A model generated the notes under the pieces. That model was not told the origin of the DNA, did no database searches, and saw nothing but the letters and a program-made list of their open reading frames with translations. A stretch of DNA of 64,000 nucleotides, from assembly GCF_004804315.1 (NCBI RefSeq), contig NZ_SRXX01000005.1:1-64000 (forward strand), in the 5' to 3' direction. The translations under genes and the position numbers were made by a program. Shown here piece after piece: positions 9,037 to 18,358 of the stretch (positions within the stretch are counted from its first letter, which is position 1; each line of letters opens with the position of its first letter). Origin of the DNA: Flagellimonas onchidii. GTDB lineage: Bacteria; Bacteroidota; Bacteroidia; Flavobacteriales; Flavobacteriaceae.

Positions 9037-9402
9037 TTATTTTTCTTCTGGTTTTAAGAGTATGGCTTCAGGATATTTTTTTCTTACTTCTTCAAACTTT
9101 CGATAAGCCTCTAACTTGGTTTTGAACTTTCCTAAACGAACACGATAAGTTGGAGATTCAAACTCAATTTTGGAATACCAGCTTGGAAAATCAATATCAA
9201 CTTTGGTCTTAAGGTTTTGGGCTTTTTGGTAGCTTCCAAAACCTACCTGAATTTGATAAAAATCCGACTTGGAATTGACTTCGGCGTACATTTTTAATAG
9301 CTCATCAATCCGTGCATCCTGTTCAATGCTGACAGTGCCTTCTTGGGCATGGACTTGAATTGTGAGAGAGGTCAAAAGTGCTATATATAATAAGGTTTTC
9401 AT
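9037..9402 (-). CDS. Exported SPOR-domain protein
   Basis: This 121-residue protein begins with a signal peptide (MKTLLYIALLTSLTIQVHA, cleavage before QEG). A SPOR fold covers about residues 45-121: YQIQVGFGSYQKAQNLKTK, then YRVRLGKFKTKLEA, then AILLKP, the usual beta-alpha-beta repeat. SPOR domains bind denuded glycan strands of peptidoglycan, often at division sites, so the protein is probably periplasmic and bound to the wall. There is no transmembrane anchor and no other domain. It stands alone, converging on infB, with its own promoter at 9436-9467. Its exact role is unknown. Confidence 0.85.
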   Translation of the reverse strand: MKTLLYIALLTSLTIQVHAQEGTVSIEQDARIDELLKMYAEVNSKSDFYQIQVGFGSYQKAQNLKTKVDIDFPSWYSKIEFESPTYRVRLGKFKTKLEAYRKFEEVRKKYPEAILLKPEEK

Positions 9403-9435
9403 GATATTTTGGAGCTTTTACAAATAGTGCTTGTA

Positions 9436-9467
9436 CAAATGTAAATGATTAAGGGTTAAACAGTCAA
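9436..9467 (-). promoter_or_regulatory. Promoter of the SPOR gene, TTTG-N20-TACATTTG
   Basis: On the minus strand, TACATTTG (9443-9436) fits the Bacteroidota -7 element TAnnTTTG, and TTG (9466-9464) lies exactly 20 nt upstream. Transcription should start near 9430, about 28 nt before the ATG at 9402. Confidence 0.75.
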
Positions 9468-9542
9468 AACGTTTCTTATTTAGAATGCATATAAATTATA
9501 TATTATAAATACCTTAACATTTTAAAAAATGTGGCTATGTCG

Positions 9543-9550
9543 TACTTTTG
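9543..9550 (+). promoter_or_regulatory. Putative -7 element of the act-cox operon
   Basis: TACTTTTG matches TAnnTTTG. The -33 position has TTT rather than TTG. The predicted start near 9556 leaves an 80-nt leader before the chosen actA start at 9637. The region 9403-9636 holds only this site and the divergent SPOR promoter. Confidence 0.5.
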
Positions 9551-9636
9551 TCACCGATTTTAGGCCGAGTAAAACTATTGTCCTCAGTATCAATGGAAAT
9601 AACCGTGCCAAAGATTTCGATAGAAATTTCGTTAAT

Positions 9637-10953
9637 ATGAAAAAGGTTTTATACCGCCATCTATTTTCTAAAGTTTTAGGTTTTTCCTTCCTATTTTTTT
9701 CCATTTCATTTTATGCGCAAGATGCCGCTGAAGCTGCTGGGGGTGACCCTGCAAAAGGAAAGCAGTTGTTTAATCAAAACTGTGCTGCGTGTCATGCCTT
9801 GGATAGAAAAATGACAGGTCCGGCATTGGCTAATGTCGAGGCTAGATTGTCTGAGGATGAAGGGTTGGATAGGGAATGGCTTTCCGCTTGGATAAAGAAT
9901 AGTCCGGGAATGATCAAGTCTGGAGATGCATATGCGAACAAGATTTATGCAGAATACAACCAGGCGGCCATGACTGCATTCCCAACTTTGTCTGACCAAG
10001 ACATTAGCGACATATTGGCCTATACCGCTGCACCACCACCTGCTCCCGTAGCTGTGGCTGCTGTAGAAGGCGATGGGGATGGTGCAAAAGGAGGTTCATC
10101 AGGCATTTCGAATGAATTGATATTAGGTGCCCTTGCAATGGTATTTGGTCTTTTGGTCATCATGTTGATTTTGGTGAACAGGACTTTAAGAAGAATTGCG
10201 GAAGCTAATGGTGTTAGTATCGAAAAAGAGAAAGCTGAAAAGCGCATCCCGATTTGGAAAGCGTTTGCCCAGAATCAGTTTTTAGTATTGGTGTCGGTTA
10301 TTTTTCTTTTGTTGGCCAGCGCTTATTTCGCATATGGTTGGTTGATGCAAATTGGAGTGGATCAAGGTTATGAGCCAATTCAACCGATTCATTATTCACA
10401 TAGAATCCATGCTGGTGACAACAAGATTGAGTGTAAGTATTGCCATTCTTCAGCACGGGTTTCCAAAACTTCAGGAATTCCTTCATTAAATGTATGTATG
10501 AACTGTCATAAGTCCATTTACAAAGTGGCTGATGAAACTTTGGCTGAAGGTCAAAAAATTGGAGTGGATTATAATAAAGAAATCCAAAAACTCTACAAAG
10601 CTGTTGGTTGGGATGAAGAAGAGCAGGAATATACTGGCGAAACACAACCGGTGCAATGGGTTAGAGTCCATAATCTTCCCGATTTCGCCTACTTTAACCA
10701 CTCGCAGCACGTGTCTGTTGCAGGTGTGGAGTGTCAAACCTGTCATGGTCCTGTTGAGGAGATGGAAGTGGTTTACCAGTACGCTCCATTGACTATGGGT
10801 TGGTGTATCAACTGTCACAGGGAGACCAATGTGAAAATGGAAGGGAACGAATATTACGCGGCCATTCATGCAGAACTTTCCAAAAAGTATGGAGTGGAAG
10901 AGTTGACTGCTGCTATGATGGGTGGTTTGGAATGTGGCAAGTGTCACTATTAA
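9637..10953 (+). CDS. actA: Alternative complex III subunit ActA, hexahaem form with N-terminal cytochrome c domain
   Basis: ActA is the multihaem electron-transfer subunit of alternative complex III, which oxidises menaquinol and passes electrons to the oxidase. I start at the ATG at 9637 (438 residues) because it begins a signal peptide; the frame is open upstream to 9529 but that part lies over the promoter. Residues 45-130 form a class I cytochrome c with CAACH at 49-53 and a likely axial Met in AAMTAFP. Two membrane helices follow (160-181 and 214-238), then five CxxCH sites: 266-270, 287-291, 366-370, 390-394 and 433-437. The first haem domain is additional to the pentahaem ActA of Rhodothermus. 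It is the first gene of the operon, with 32 nt to actB. Confidence 0.9.
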   Translation: MKKVLYRHLFSKVLGFSFLFFSISFYAQDAAEAAGGDPAKGKQLFNQNCAACHALDRKMTGPALANVEARLSEDEGLDREWLSAWIKNSPGMIKSGDAYANKIYAEYNQAAMTAFPTLSDQDISDILAYTAAPPPAPVAVAAVEGDGDGAKGGSSGISNELILGALAMVFGLLVIMLILVNRTLRRIAEANGVSIEKEKAEKRIPIWKAFAQNQFLVLVSVIFLLLASAYFAYGWLMQIGVDQGYEPIQPIHYSHRIHAGDNKIECKYCHSSARVSKTSGIPSLNVCMNCHKSIYKVADETLAEGQKIGVDYNKEIQKLYKAVGWDEEEQEYTGETQPVQWVRVHNLPDFAYFNHSQHVSVAGVECQTCHGPVEEMEVVYQYAPLTMGWCINCHRETNVKMEGNEYYAAIHAELSKKYGVEELTAAMMGGLECGKCHY

Positions 10954-10985
10954 GAACAAAAAGAAGATAATCTCAGATATATCGT

Positions 10986-13900
10986 ATGGCATCAAACAAA
11001 AAATATTGGAAAAACGAAGCGGAGCTAAATCCGAACGATTCCATTGTTGAGGCGCTAAGACAAAACGAATTTTCACAAGAAATCCCGGTTGATGAGTTTT
11101 TGGGTGATAAAGAAACTCTTTCTACTTCTACAACCAATAGAAGGGATTTTCTAAAATATGTAGGATTTAGCACTGCTGCTGCTACTGTTGCCGCGTGTGA
11201 AGGGCCGGTTAATAGGTCCATTCCCTATGTGGTTCAACCTGACAATATTGTTCCTGGTGTGGCAAACTACTATGCTACAACTATCGCTGATGGATTTGAC
11301 TTTGCCAGTATTTTGGTGAAGACAAGAGAAGGTAGGCCGATAAAAATTGAGAACAATGCCGATGCTAAAGTAAACGGAGATGCAAACGCGCGTGTCAATG
11401 CTTCGGTGCTTACCCTTTATGATAGCAAGAGAGTTCAGGGGCCAATGGCAAACGGTGAGCCTGTTGAATGGAAGGTGTTGGATGCCACAGTTAGGGCTAA
11501 ATTGGGAAGTTTGAAGGGTTCTGGCAAGCAGATTGTCTTGTTGACCCAAACCTATGCAAGTCCGTCTACTGATAAATTAATAGCTGAGTTTAAAACGCAA
11601 TATGGTGACAATGTAAACCATGTGGTGTATGATGCTATTTCTGAGGATGCAGCTCTTAATGCGTTTCAGGCAGCATACGGAGAAAGAGCTTTAGCTGATT
11701 ATGATTTTGAAAAGGCAGATGTAATAGTTTCCTTCGGCGCTGATTTCTTGGGAGATTGGCAGGGAGGTGGATATGACAGTGGCTATGCTAAAGGACGGGT
11801 TCCGAAAAATGGAAAAATGTCCAAGCACATCCAGTTAGAATCCAATATGTCACTTTCGGGTGCGAATGCAGACAAACGTTACCCAATGACACCTGCGCAG
11901 CAAAAGATTGCGTTGGCTAAATTGTACGGTAAATTGAACGGCACCAATGTGGGAGGGGGTACCTCGGATGTAGATGCTGCTGTTGAAAAGGTTGCTGCTC
12001 AAATCAAAAAGGCAGGTAGTAAAGCGGTCGTCGTTACCGGACTTAATGATATAAATGCACAAACCGTTGTGCTGGCGATCAACAAGTTATTGGGCAGTGA
12101 GGCTTTCGATACTGATAAACCTAAATATGTTCGTCAAGGAGATGTTGCCAAAGTGAACAAATTGGTTACCGATATGAATGCGGGGCGCGTAGGCGCTTTG
12201 ATTATTGATGGTGTTAATCCAGTATATTCTTTGCCGAATGCGGCTGACTTTGTGACTGGTCTAGATAAAGTGGATGTTTCGGTAAGCTTTGCTTTCAATA
12301 ACGATGAAACTGCTCAGTCTGTTGGTTATGTGGCAGCTGCTTCACATTATTTGGAATCTTGGGGTGATGCTCAGATTAAAAAAGGACATTACAGTTTAAT
12401 GCAGCCAGTTATTCGTGAATTGTTTGATACCAGACAATTTCAATCTGCTCTATTGAACTGGATGGACAGCGATAAAACATATTACGAATACATCAAGGAA
12501 AATTGGAATACTGACATATTGCAAAGTTCTGATTGGAACAAAACATTGCAAGATGGTGTTTTTGTGGCGTCTTCCAATGGCGAAGAAGAAGAGGGTGCTG
12601 AAAGTGCTCCTGTTCAAGCTGAGGGAGTAGAAGAGGAGCAATCTGAGATCATTCCTATTGCATCTTCCATACGCTCTTTGATAAACGCCACTAGTCAAGG
12701 TGCTCAACTCGTTTTGTATTCTAAAGTAGGGATGGGTGACGGACGCCAAGCCAACAATCCTTGGTTGCAAGAATTCCCTGATCCAATTTCGAGGGCATCT
12801 TGGGATAACTATGTCACGGTTTCTAAGGCTGACGCTGAAAAATTGGAATTGGAAAATTATAACGTTGCCAATGGTGGATTGAACGGAAGCTATGTTAAGT
12901 TGACGGTTGATGGAGCTGTTTTGGAAAATGTTCCTGTTATCATTCAGCCAGGTCAAGCAAATGGTACGGTCGGTCTTTCTTTTGGATATGGAAAGAAAGC
13001 AGGTATGCAGGCGGAAATGGCAACAGGAGTGAATGCTTATACTTTGTATAAGGACTTTTCCGATGTGCAATCGGTCAACATAGAAAAAACTGCTGGGGAA
13101 CATGAATTTGCATGTGTCCAGTTGCATAATACTTTAATGGGGCGTGGAGATATCATCAAGGAAACTACCTTGGAGATTTTCAATACCAAAGATCATCAAG
13201 AATGGAACCATATGCCTCAGGTTTCATTGAACCATCAAGAAATTCCAGTTACCTCTCCAGATGCTGATTTATGGGAAGAATTTGACCGTTCCATTGGGCA
13301 TCACTTTAACTTGTCAATCGATTTGAATGCATGTACCGGTTGTGGGGCTTGTGTGATTGCTTGTCATGCGGAGAATAATGTTCCTGTGGTTGGAAAGAGA
13401 GAAGTGAGACTTTCGAGGGATATGCATTGGTTGCGTATAGATAGATACTACTCGTCAGAAGATACGTTTGTGCAGGATGATGAGAAGAAAGAAAATATGG
13501 ATGGTCTTTGGGGGGACAATGGCTCATTGGGTGGATTTGGTCAAATGGAGGACCCTTCAGCTAACCCGCAAGTTGCTTTCCAGCCTGTTATGTGTCAGCA
13601 CTGTAACCATGCGCCATGTGAAACCGTTTGTCCAGTAGCGGCAACATCACATGGTAGACAAGGGCAAAACCAAATGGCTTACAACCGTTGTGTAGGTACA
13701 AGATATTGTGCGAACAACTGTCCGTACAAAGTGCGCCGATTCAATTGGTTCTTGTATGCAGATAACGACGAATTCAATTTCAACATGAATAATGATCTTG
13801 GTAAAATGGTCATTAATCCAGATGTTAACGTTCGTTCAAGAGGGGTGATGGAAAAATGTTCTATGTGTATCCAAATGACCCAAAAAACTATTTTGGACGC

Positions 13901-14117
13901 TAAGCGTGAAGGTAGAACCGTTAAAGATGGCGAGTTCCAAACAGCTTGTTCAGCTGCATGTAGTAGTGGAGCCATGGTATTTGGGGATGTCAATGATGAG
14001 CATAGCAAGATTGCGGAGTTGAAGGAAGATGACAGAATGTACCATCTGTTGGAGCATGTGGGAACAAAACCTAATGTGTTCTATCATGTTAAAGTTAGAA
14101 ACGACAACGAGGCTTAA
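10986..14117 (+). CDS. actB: Alternative complex III subunit ActB (molybdopterin-like and iron-sulfur protein)
   Basis: This 1043-residue protein has the molybdopterin-oxidoreductase fold in its first 730 residues and four ferredoxin-type cysteine clusters at the C-terminus: CTGCGACVIACH near 784, CQHCNHAPCETVCPVAAT near 870, CVGTRYCANNCP near 902, and CSMCIQ with CSAACSSG near 960-985. This fits three 4Fe-4S and one 3Fe-4S centre. In known ActB proteins the molybdopterin domain carries no cofactor. A Tat motif NRRDFLKYVG (51-60) leads to a lipobox ending at C71 (VAAC), so the mature protein is a Tat-exported lipoprotein on the periplasmic side. An acidic insert, EEEEGAESAPVQAEGVEEE, lies near 535. 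33 nt separate it from actC. Confidence 0.95.
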   Translation: MASNKKYWKNEAELNPNDSIVEALRQNEFSQEIPVDEFLGDKETLSTSTTNRRDFLKYVGFSTAAATVAACEGPVNRSIPYVVQPDNIVPGVANYYATTIADGFDFASILVKTREGRPIKIENNADAKVNGDANARVNASVLTLYDSKRVQGPMANGEPVEWKVLDATVRAKLGSLKGSGKQIVLLTQTYASPSTDKLIAEFKTQYGDNVNHVVYDAISEDAALNAFQAAYGERALADYDFEKADVIVSFGADFLGDWQGGGYDSGYAKGRVPKNGKMSKHIQLESNMSLSGANADKRYPMTPAQQKIALAKLYGKLNGTNVGGGTSDVDAAVEKVAAQIKKAGSKAVVVTGLNDINAQTVVLAINKLLGSEAFDTDKPKYVRQGDVAKVNKLVTDMNAGRVGALIIDGVNPVYSLPNAADFVTGLDKVDVSVSFAFNNDETAQSVGYVAAASHYLESWGDAQIKKGHYSLMQPVIRELFDTRQFQSALLNWMDSDKTYYEYIKENWNTDILQSSDWNKTLQDGVFVASSNGEEEEGAESAPVQAEGVEEEQSEIIPIASSIRSLINATSQGAQLVLYSKVGMGDGRQANNPWLQEFPDPISRASWDNYVTVSKADAEKLELENYNVANGGLNGSYVKLTVDGAVLENVPVIIQPGQANGTVGLSFGYGKKAGMQAEMATGVNAYTLYKDFSDVQSVNIEKTAGEHEFACVQLHNTLMGRGDIIKETTLEIFNTKDHQEWNHMPQVSLNHQEIPVTSPDADLWEEFDRSIGHHFNLSIDLNACTGCGACVIACHAENNVPVVGKREVRLSRDMHWLRIDRYYSSEDTFVQDDEKKENMDGLWGDNGSLGGFGQMEDPSANPQVAFQPVMCQHCNHAPCETVCPVAATSHGRQGQNQMAYNRCVGTRYCANNCPYKVRRFNWFLYADNDEFNFNMNNDLGKMVINPDVNVRSRGVMEKCSMCIQMTQKTILDAKREGRTVKDGEFQTACSAACSSGAMVFGDVNDEHSKIAELKEDDRMYHLLEHVGTKPNVFYHVKVRNDNEA

Positions 14118-14150
14118 TCAATAATAAAAGAAGTAACTAGAAGATAAATT

Positions 14151-15878
14151 ATGGCGTCGCATTACGAAGCACCTATTCGAAAGCCCTTAGTACTCGGAGA
14201 TAAAGGATACCATGATGTTACCGTGGATATCGCTGCTCCTGTGGAAGGAAAGGCCAACAAACATTGGTGGATTGTTTTTACCATTGCTTTGGTAGCGTTC
14301 CTTTGGGGGTTGGGATGTATCATTTATACCATATCCACAGGTATTGGGGTTTGGGGTTTGAATAAGACCGTTAACTGGGCTTGGGATATCACAAACTTTG
14401 TTTGGTGGGTAGGTATTGGTCACGCAGGAACGCTGATATCGGCGGTATTGTTATTATTCCGTCAAAAATGGAGAATGGCGGTCAACCGTTCTGCTGAGGC
14501 GATGACCATATTCTCGGTTATTCAGGCAGGTTTGTTCCCAATTATTCACATGGGTCGACCATGGTTGGGTTATTGGGTACTTCCTATTCCGAACCAATTC
14601 GGATCACTTTGGGTAAACTTTAATTCGCCCTTGCTTTGGGATGTATTTGCGATTTCAACATACCTTTCGGTTTCTCTGGTATTCTGGTGGACGGGATTAC
14701 TTCCTGATTTCGCAATGATTCGAGATAGAGCTGTCAAGCCTTTTCAAAAGAAAATCTACAGCTTATTGAGTTTTGGTTGGACAGGTAGGGCCAAAGATTG
14801 GCAACGTTTTGAGGAAGTTTCTCTAGTATTGGCAGGTTTGGCAACACCATTGGTACTTTCGGTACACACTATCGTATCTTTTGACTTTGCTACATCGGTA
14901 ATTCCAGGATGGCACACAACCATATTCCCACCTTACTTTGTTGCAGGTGCGATTTTCTCTGGATTTGCTATGGTGAATACTTTGCTCATTATAATGAGAA
15001 AGGTTTGTAGTCTGGAAGCTTATATCACAGTACAGCACATTGAATTGATGAACATTGTAATTATGATTACAGGTTCAATCGTTGGATGTGCATATATTAC
15101 AGAGTTGTTCATTGCCTGGTATTCTGGAGTTGAGTATGAGCAGTATGCCTTTTTGAACAGAGCTACTGGTCCTTACTGGTGGGCTTACTGGTCAATGATG
15201 ACCTGTAACGTGTTCTCTCCACAGTTCATGTGGTTCAAGAAATTGCGAACCAGTATTATGTTCTCCTTCTTTATCTCAATTGTAGTGAACATTGGAATGT
15301 GGTTTGAGCGATTTGTAATTATTGTTACCTCATTGCACAGGGATTACTTACCATCTTCATGGACAATGTTCTCCCCTACATTTATTGATATCGGAATATT
15401 TGTTGGAACCATTGGTTTCTTCTTTGTGCTCTTCTTGTTGTACTCTAGAACGTTCCCGGTAATTGCACAAGCGGAAGTAAAATCTATATTAAAGTCTTCT
15501 GGGGCGCGCTTCAAAAATTTGAGAGCAGAAGGGAAACCACTGTATCAAACACCTTCAAAGCAGGGAGCTGTTAAAGCAACTGAGACTTCTAAAGAACAAC
15601 CCACGGAGATAGATCAGTCCAAGGTGTCCTCTCTGTTGGATTCCATTGGTACTTTCGATGCTGATAAAGAAACAGCGGATGACTTGAAAAAAATTAAAGG
15701 TGTTGGTCCTCAAATGGAGGAAACCTTGAACCAGATAGGGATTTTTACATTCGCCCAGGTGAGTAAAATGACCGAAAAAGAATATGATTTGTTGGATTCA
15801 ATCACAGGTTCATTCCCAGGTAGGGCGCAACGTGATGATTGGGCTGGACAAGCTAAAAAATTAAACGATAAAAAGTAG
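14151..15878 (+). CDS. actC: Alternative complex III membrane subunit ActC (NrfD/PsrC-like) with C-terminal helix-hairpin-helix domain
   Basis: ActC is the quinol-binding integral membrane subunit of the NrfD/PsrC family. Ten hydrophobic segments run from about residue 40 to 440, with WWVGIGHAGTLISAVLLL, HMGRPW and WQRFEEVSLVLAGLATPLVL as recognisable family stretches. Length is 575 residues, longer than the usual 460-480, because of a soluble tail. After a polar linker (455-500) residues 505-575 read as two helix-hairpin-helix motifs: LKKIKGVGPQMEETLNQIG and YDLLDSITGSFPGRAQRDDW. This resembles the small HhH modules seen at the ends of ribosomal L21 or NADH dehydrogenase proteins. The actD start follows after 2 nt. 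Confidence 0.93.
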   Translation: MASHYEAPIRKPLVLGDKGYHDVTVDIAAPVEGKANKHWWIVFTIALVAFLWGLGCIIYTISTGIGVWGLNKTVNWAWDITNFVWWVGIGHAGTLISAVLLLFRQKWRMAVNRSAEAMTIFSVIQAGLFPIIHMGRPWLGYWVLPIPNQFGSLWVNFNSPLLWDVFAISTYLSVSLVFWWTGLLPDFAMIRDRAVKPFQKKIYSLLSFGWTGRAKDWQRFEEVSLVLAGLATPLVLSVHTIVSFDFATSVIPGWHTTIFPPYFVAGAIFSGFAMVNTLLIIMRKVCSLEAYITVQHIELMNIVIMITGSIVGCAYITELFIAWYSGVEYEQYAFLNRATGPYWWAYWSMMTCNVFSPQFMWFKKLRTSIMFSFFISIVVNIGMWFERFVIIVTSLHRDYLPSSWTMFSPTFIDIGIFVGTIGFFFVLFLLYSRTFPVIAQAEVKSILKSSGARFKNLRAEGKPLYQTPSKQGAVKATETSKEQPTEIDQSKVSSLLDSIGTFDADKETADDLKKIKGVGPQMEETLNQIGIFTFAQVSKMTEKEYDLLDSITGSFPGRAQRDDWAGQAKKLNDKK

Positions 15879-15880
15879 TT

Positions 15881-16408
15881 ATGGCATCAAAAGTTATACA
15901 GGCACTTTATAATGATGACGATGTGTTGATGCATGCCGTAAAAAAGGTTAGGGCAGAGCACCACCATATCGAAGAGGTGTACACTCCTTTTCCTGTGCAT
16001 GGTTTGGACAAGGCAATGGGCTTGGAAGATACCCGTATAGCCATTACATCGTTCATGTACGGATGTTTGGGGTTGACAGTGGCCATTGTAATGATGAATT
16101 ATATCATGATTGAGGATTGGCCGCAAGACATTGGTGGTAAACCTAGCTTTAGCTACTTGGAGAATATGCCAGCCTTTGTTCCCATTATGTTTGAGATGAC
16201 CGTTTTCTTTGCCGCCCACTTAATGGTGATTACTTTTTATTTAAGAAGTAGAATGTGGCCATTTAAAAAAGCTGAGAATCCCGATGTTAGAACAACGGAT
16301 GACCACTTTTTAATGGAAGTTGGTGTAGGGGACAACGAAAAAGAATTGACAGCGCTATTGTGGGAAACAGGAGCTGTGGAAATAAATGTTACAGAAAAGG
16401 AGTCTTAA
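15881..16408 (+). CDS. actD: Alternative complex III membrane subunit ActD (DUF3341)
   Basis: This 175-residue protein has the DUF3341 layout: a cytoplasmic N-terminal part with VKKVRAEHHHIEEVYTPFPV, the proline motif and GLDKAMGL, then two membrane helices (about 54-76 and 99-122) separated by a short loop holding DWPQDIGGKPSFSY, then a C-terminal tail with TTDDHFLMEVG. In solved alternative complex III structures ActD packs beside ActC. It lies 2 nt after actC and 3 nt before actE, so translation is probably coupled. Confidence 0.93.
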   Translation: MASKVIQALYNDDDVLMHAVKKVRAEHHHIEEVYTPFPVHGLDKAMGLEDTRIAITSFMYGCLGLTVAIVMMNYIMIEDWPQDIGGKPSFSYLENMPAFVPIMFEMTVFFAAHLMVITFYLRSRMWPFKKAENPDVRTTDDHFLMEVGVGDNEKELTALLWETGAVEINVTEKES

Positions 16409-16411
16409 AAT

Positions 16412-16981
16412 ATGAAGCATTTAGGTAAAATAAGTGTTGTCTTGGTTTTGGCAATGTCCTTAACCAGCTGTTTTGACAAGAACAGTCCAAACTACCAATA
16501 CATGCCAAACATGTATGAGCCTGTTGGCTATGAAACATACGAAGGTGTGGACAATGGATTGTTTCCTCAAGGCACCGAAGCTATGCTTCCACCTGAGAAC
16601 ACTATTGCAAGAGGGTATTTGCCATACAAATTTGAAAATACCATGGAAGGAAAAGAATTGGCAAGATTGGAGCCAAGTCCTTTGGACTCATTGAATAGAG
16701 AGGCCAACTTGGCTAAAGGTAAGGAACTATACGATATCTATTGTGCTATCTGTCATGGTCCAAAAGGAAAAGGACAGGGTACTTTGGTAAAACGTGAGAA
16801 AATATTGGGAGTTCCTAGCTATGATGATGTTGCTCGTAATATTACCGTGGGTACAACGTACCATACAATTTATTACGGATTGAACTCCATGGGATCTTAT
16901 GCTGCACAATTGGCTAATGAGAAGGAGATGTGGCAAGTGTCCGAATACGTGATGAAGTTAAAGGAAGACCTAACAAAATAA
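16412..16981 (+). CDS. actE: Alternative complex III monohaem cytochrome c lipoprotein ActE
   Basis: ActE is the monohaem cytochrome c of the complex and is thought to hand electrons onward to the oxidase. The 189 residues begin with a lipoprotein signal (lipobox LTSC, C20). The haem site CAICH is at 111-115, followed by GPKGKGQGTL; a methionine in NSMGSYAAQL near residue 152 is a plausible axial ligand. The N-terminal extension YQYMPNMYEPVGYE is typical of the family. Because ActA already has an extra monohaem domain, the complex would carry seven haems in total. The stop meets actF directly. Confidence 0.92.
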   Translation: MKHLGKISVVLVLAMSLTSCFDKNSPNYQYMPNMYEPVGYETYEGVDNGLFPQGTEAMLPPENTIARGYLPYKFENTMEGKELARLEPSPLDSLNREANLAKGKELYDIYCAICHGPKGKGQGTLVKREKILGVPSYDDVARNITVGTTYHTIYYGLNSMGSYAAQLANEKEMWQVSEYVMKLKEDLTK

Positions 16982-16996
16982 TTGGAAGAGCATATT

Positions 16997-18331
16997 ATGT
17001 ATACATTTTCAAACAGACTTAAGATAGGATCGTTTATCGCAATGGCGGTGGGATTCATTTGTTTGGCAACTGGATTTTTAAGTGCTCCCAGCACCGTAGA
17101 AGAGGCTAAGGCAATTGTGGCTTCTGCCCACGATGATCATCATGGGGGTGGCCACACGGAAGAAGCTTCCCATGGTGATGATAATGCACATGTAGCAGAA
17201 GCTGCTCATGGAGAGGAGCACGATGCTTCACACGATGAACACTTGTTGCACCAACTTAAAAATAGACCATGGGCTGCATTATATGTAGCTGCATTCTTTT
17301 TCTTTATGATTTCATTGGGTGTTTTGGCTTTCTATGCCATTCAACGTGCTGCACAAGCAGGTTGGTCCCCAATGCTGTTCAGGGTTATGGAAGGCATTAC
17401 CGCATACTTGGTTCCAGGTGGGATTATTGTATTTGTGATTTTGGTGCTTTCTGTGATGCATGTAAACCATATGTTCGTTTGGATGGATGCCGATGTAGTT
17501 GCCCATGACAAACTTTTGCAAGGCAAGGCAGGATACTTGAACCCAACCTTTTTCTTGGTAAGAGCAGCCATTTTCTTGGGAGGATGGATTTTCTACCGAC
17601 AGCTTTCAAGAAAGCTTTCATTGGCGCAGGATGAGTCCGATGACAATAGCAACTTTGTGAAGAACTTTAGATGGTCTGCCGGATTCTTGGTATTCTATCT
17701 GATATCTGAATCCATGATGTCATGGGATTGGATAATGAGTTTGGATCCACACTGGTTCAGTACCTTGTTTGGGTGGTATGTATTCGCAAGTATGTTCGTT
17801 TCCGGAATAACCGTTATCGCAATTATTACAATATACCTGAAATCCAAAGGATATTTGGAAAATGTAAATGACAGTCACATTCATGATTTGGCCAAGTTTA
17901 TGTTTGCCATTAGTATTTTCTGGACCTATTTGTGGTTTTCACAGTTTATGTTGATTTGGTATGCGAATATTCCTGAAGAGGTAACCTATTACGTAGCTAG
18001 GTTCCAGGATTATAAATTACCATTTTTTGGTATGTTGGCCATGAACTTCATCTTCCCGTTATTGGTGTTGATGAACAGCGATTACAAACGTGTAAATTGG
18101 TTTGTGATCATGGCGGGTATTGTAGTGCTGTTCGGACATTATTTGGATGTGTTCAATATGGTGATGCCAGCAACAGTAGGAGATCAATGGCATATAGGAA
18201 TACCGGAAATAGGTGGAATATTGTTCTTTGGTGGATTGTTTGTGTTCTGGGTGTTCAATACGCTCACAAAAGCACCATTGCAGCCAAAACGCAACCCATT
18301 TATTGAAGAGAGTAGACAATTTCATTATTAA
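16997..18331 (+). CDS. actF: Alternative complex III membrane subunit ActF with a histidine-rich insertion
   Basis: ActF is the second NrfD-like quinol-binding membrane subunit. I choose the ATG at 16997 (444 residues) over the in-frame TTG at 16982. After the first helix (10-30) there is a loop, residues 45-85, with 11 histidines among D, E, A and G, then nine further membrane helices. The motif SWDWIMSLDPHWFSTLFGWY near residue 240 marks the family. The histidine-rich loop is on the soluble side and may bind Cu or Zn; this is inferred from composition only. 27 nt separate it from coxB. Confidence 0.92.
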   Translation: MYTFSNRLKIGSFIAMAVGFICLATGFLSAPSTVEEAKAIVASAHDDHHGGGHTEEASHGDDNAHVAEAAHGEEHDASHDEHLLHQLKNRPWAALYVAAFFFFMISLGVLAFYAIQRAAQAGWSPMLFRVMEGITAYLVPGGIIVFVILVLSVMHVNHMFVWMDADVVAHDKLLQGKAGYLNPTFFLVRAAIFLGGWIFYRQLSRKLSLAQDESDDNSNFVKNFRWSAGFLVFYLISESMMSWDWIMSLDPHWFSTLFGWYVFASMFVSGITVIAIITIYLKSKGYLENVNDSHIHDLAKFMFAISIFWTYLWFSQFMLIWYANIPEEVTYYVARFQDYKLPFFGMLAMNFIFPLLVLMNSDYKRVNWFVIMAGIVVLFGHYLDVFNMVMPATVGDQWHIGIPEIGGILFFGGLFVFWVFNTLTKAPLQPKRNPFIEESRQFHY

Positions 18332-18358
18332 TACGATTAAGTCTTAGAAAGAGATACA

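Noticed and set aside
9529..9636. In-frame extension of actA by 36 residues
   Set aside because: It lies over the likely promoter and lacks a signal peptide; the ATG at 9637 begins one.
12450..13127. 225-codon minus-strand frame inside actB
   Set aside because: Antisense to a well-conserved gene, cysteine- and isoleucine-rich nonsense composition, no start context.
17100..17260. Possible tandem repeat in actF
   Set aside because: It is histidine-rich low complexity, not a true repeat unit; kept as a composition feature instead.
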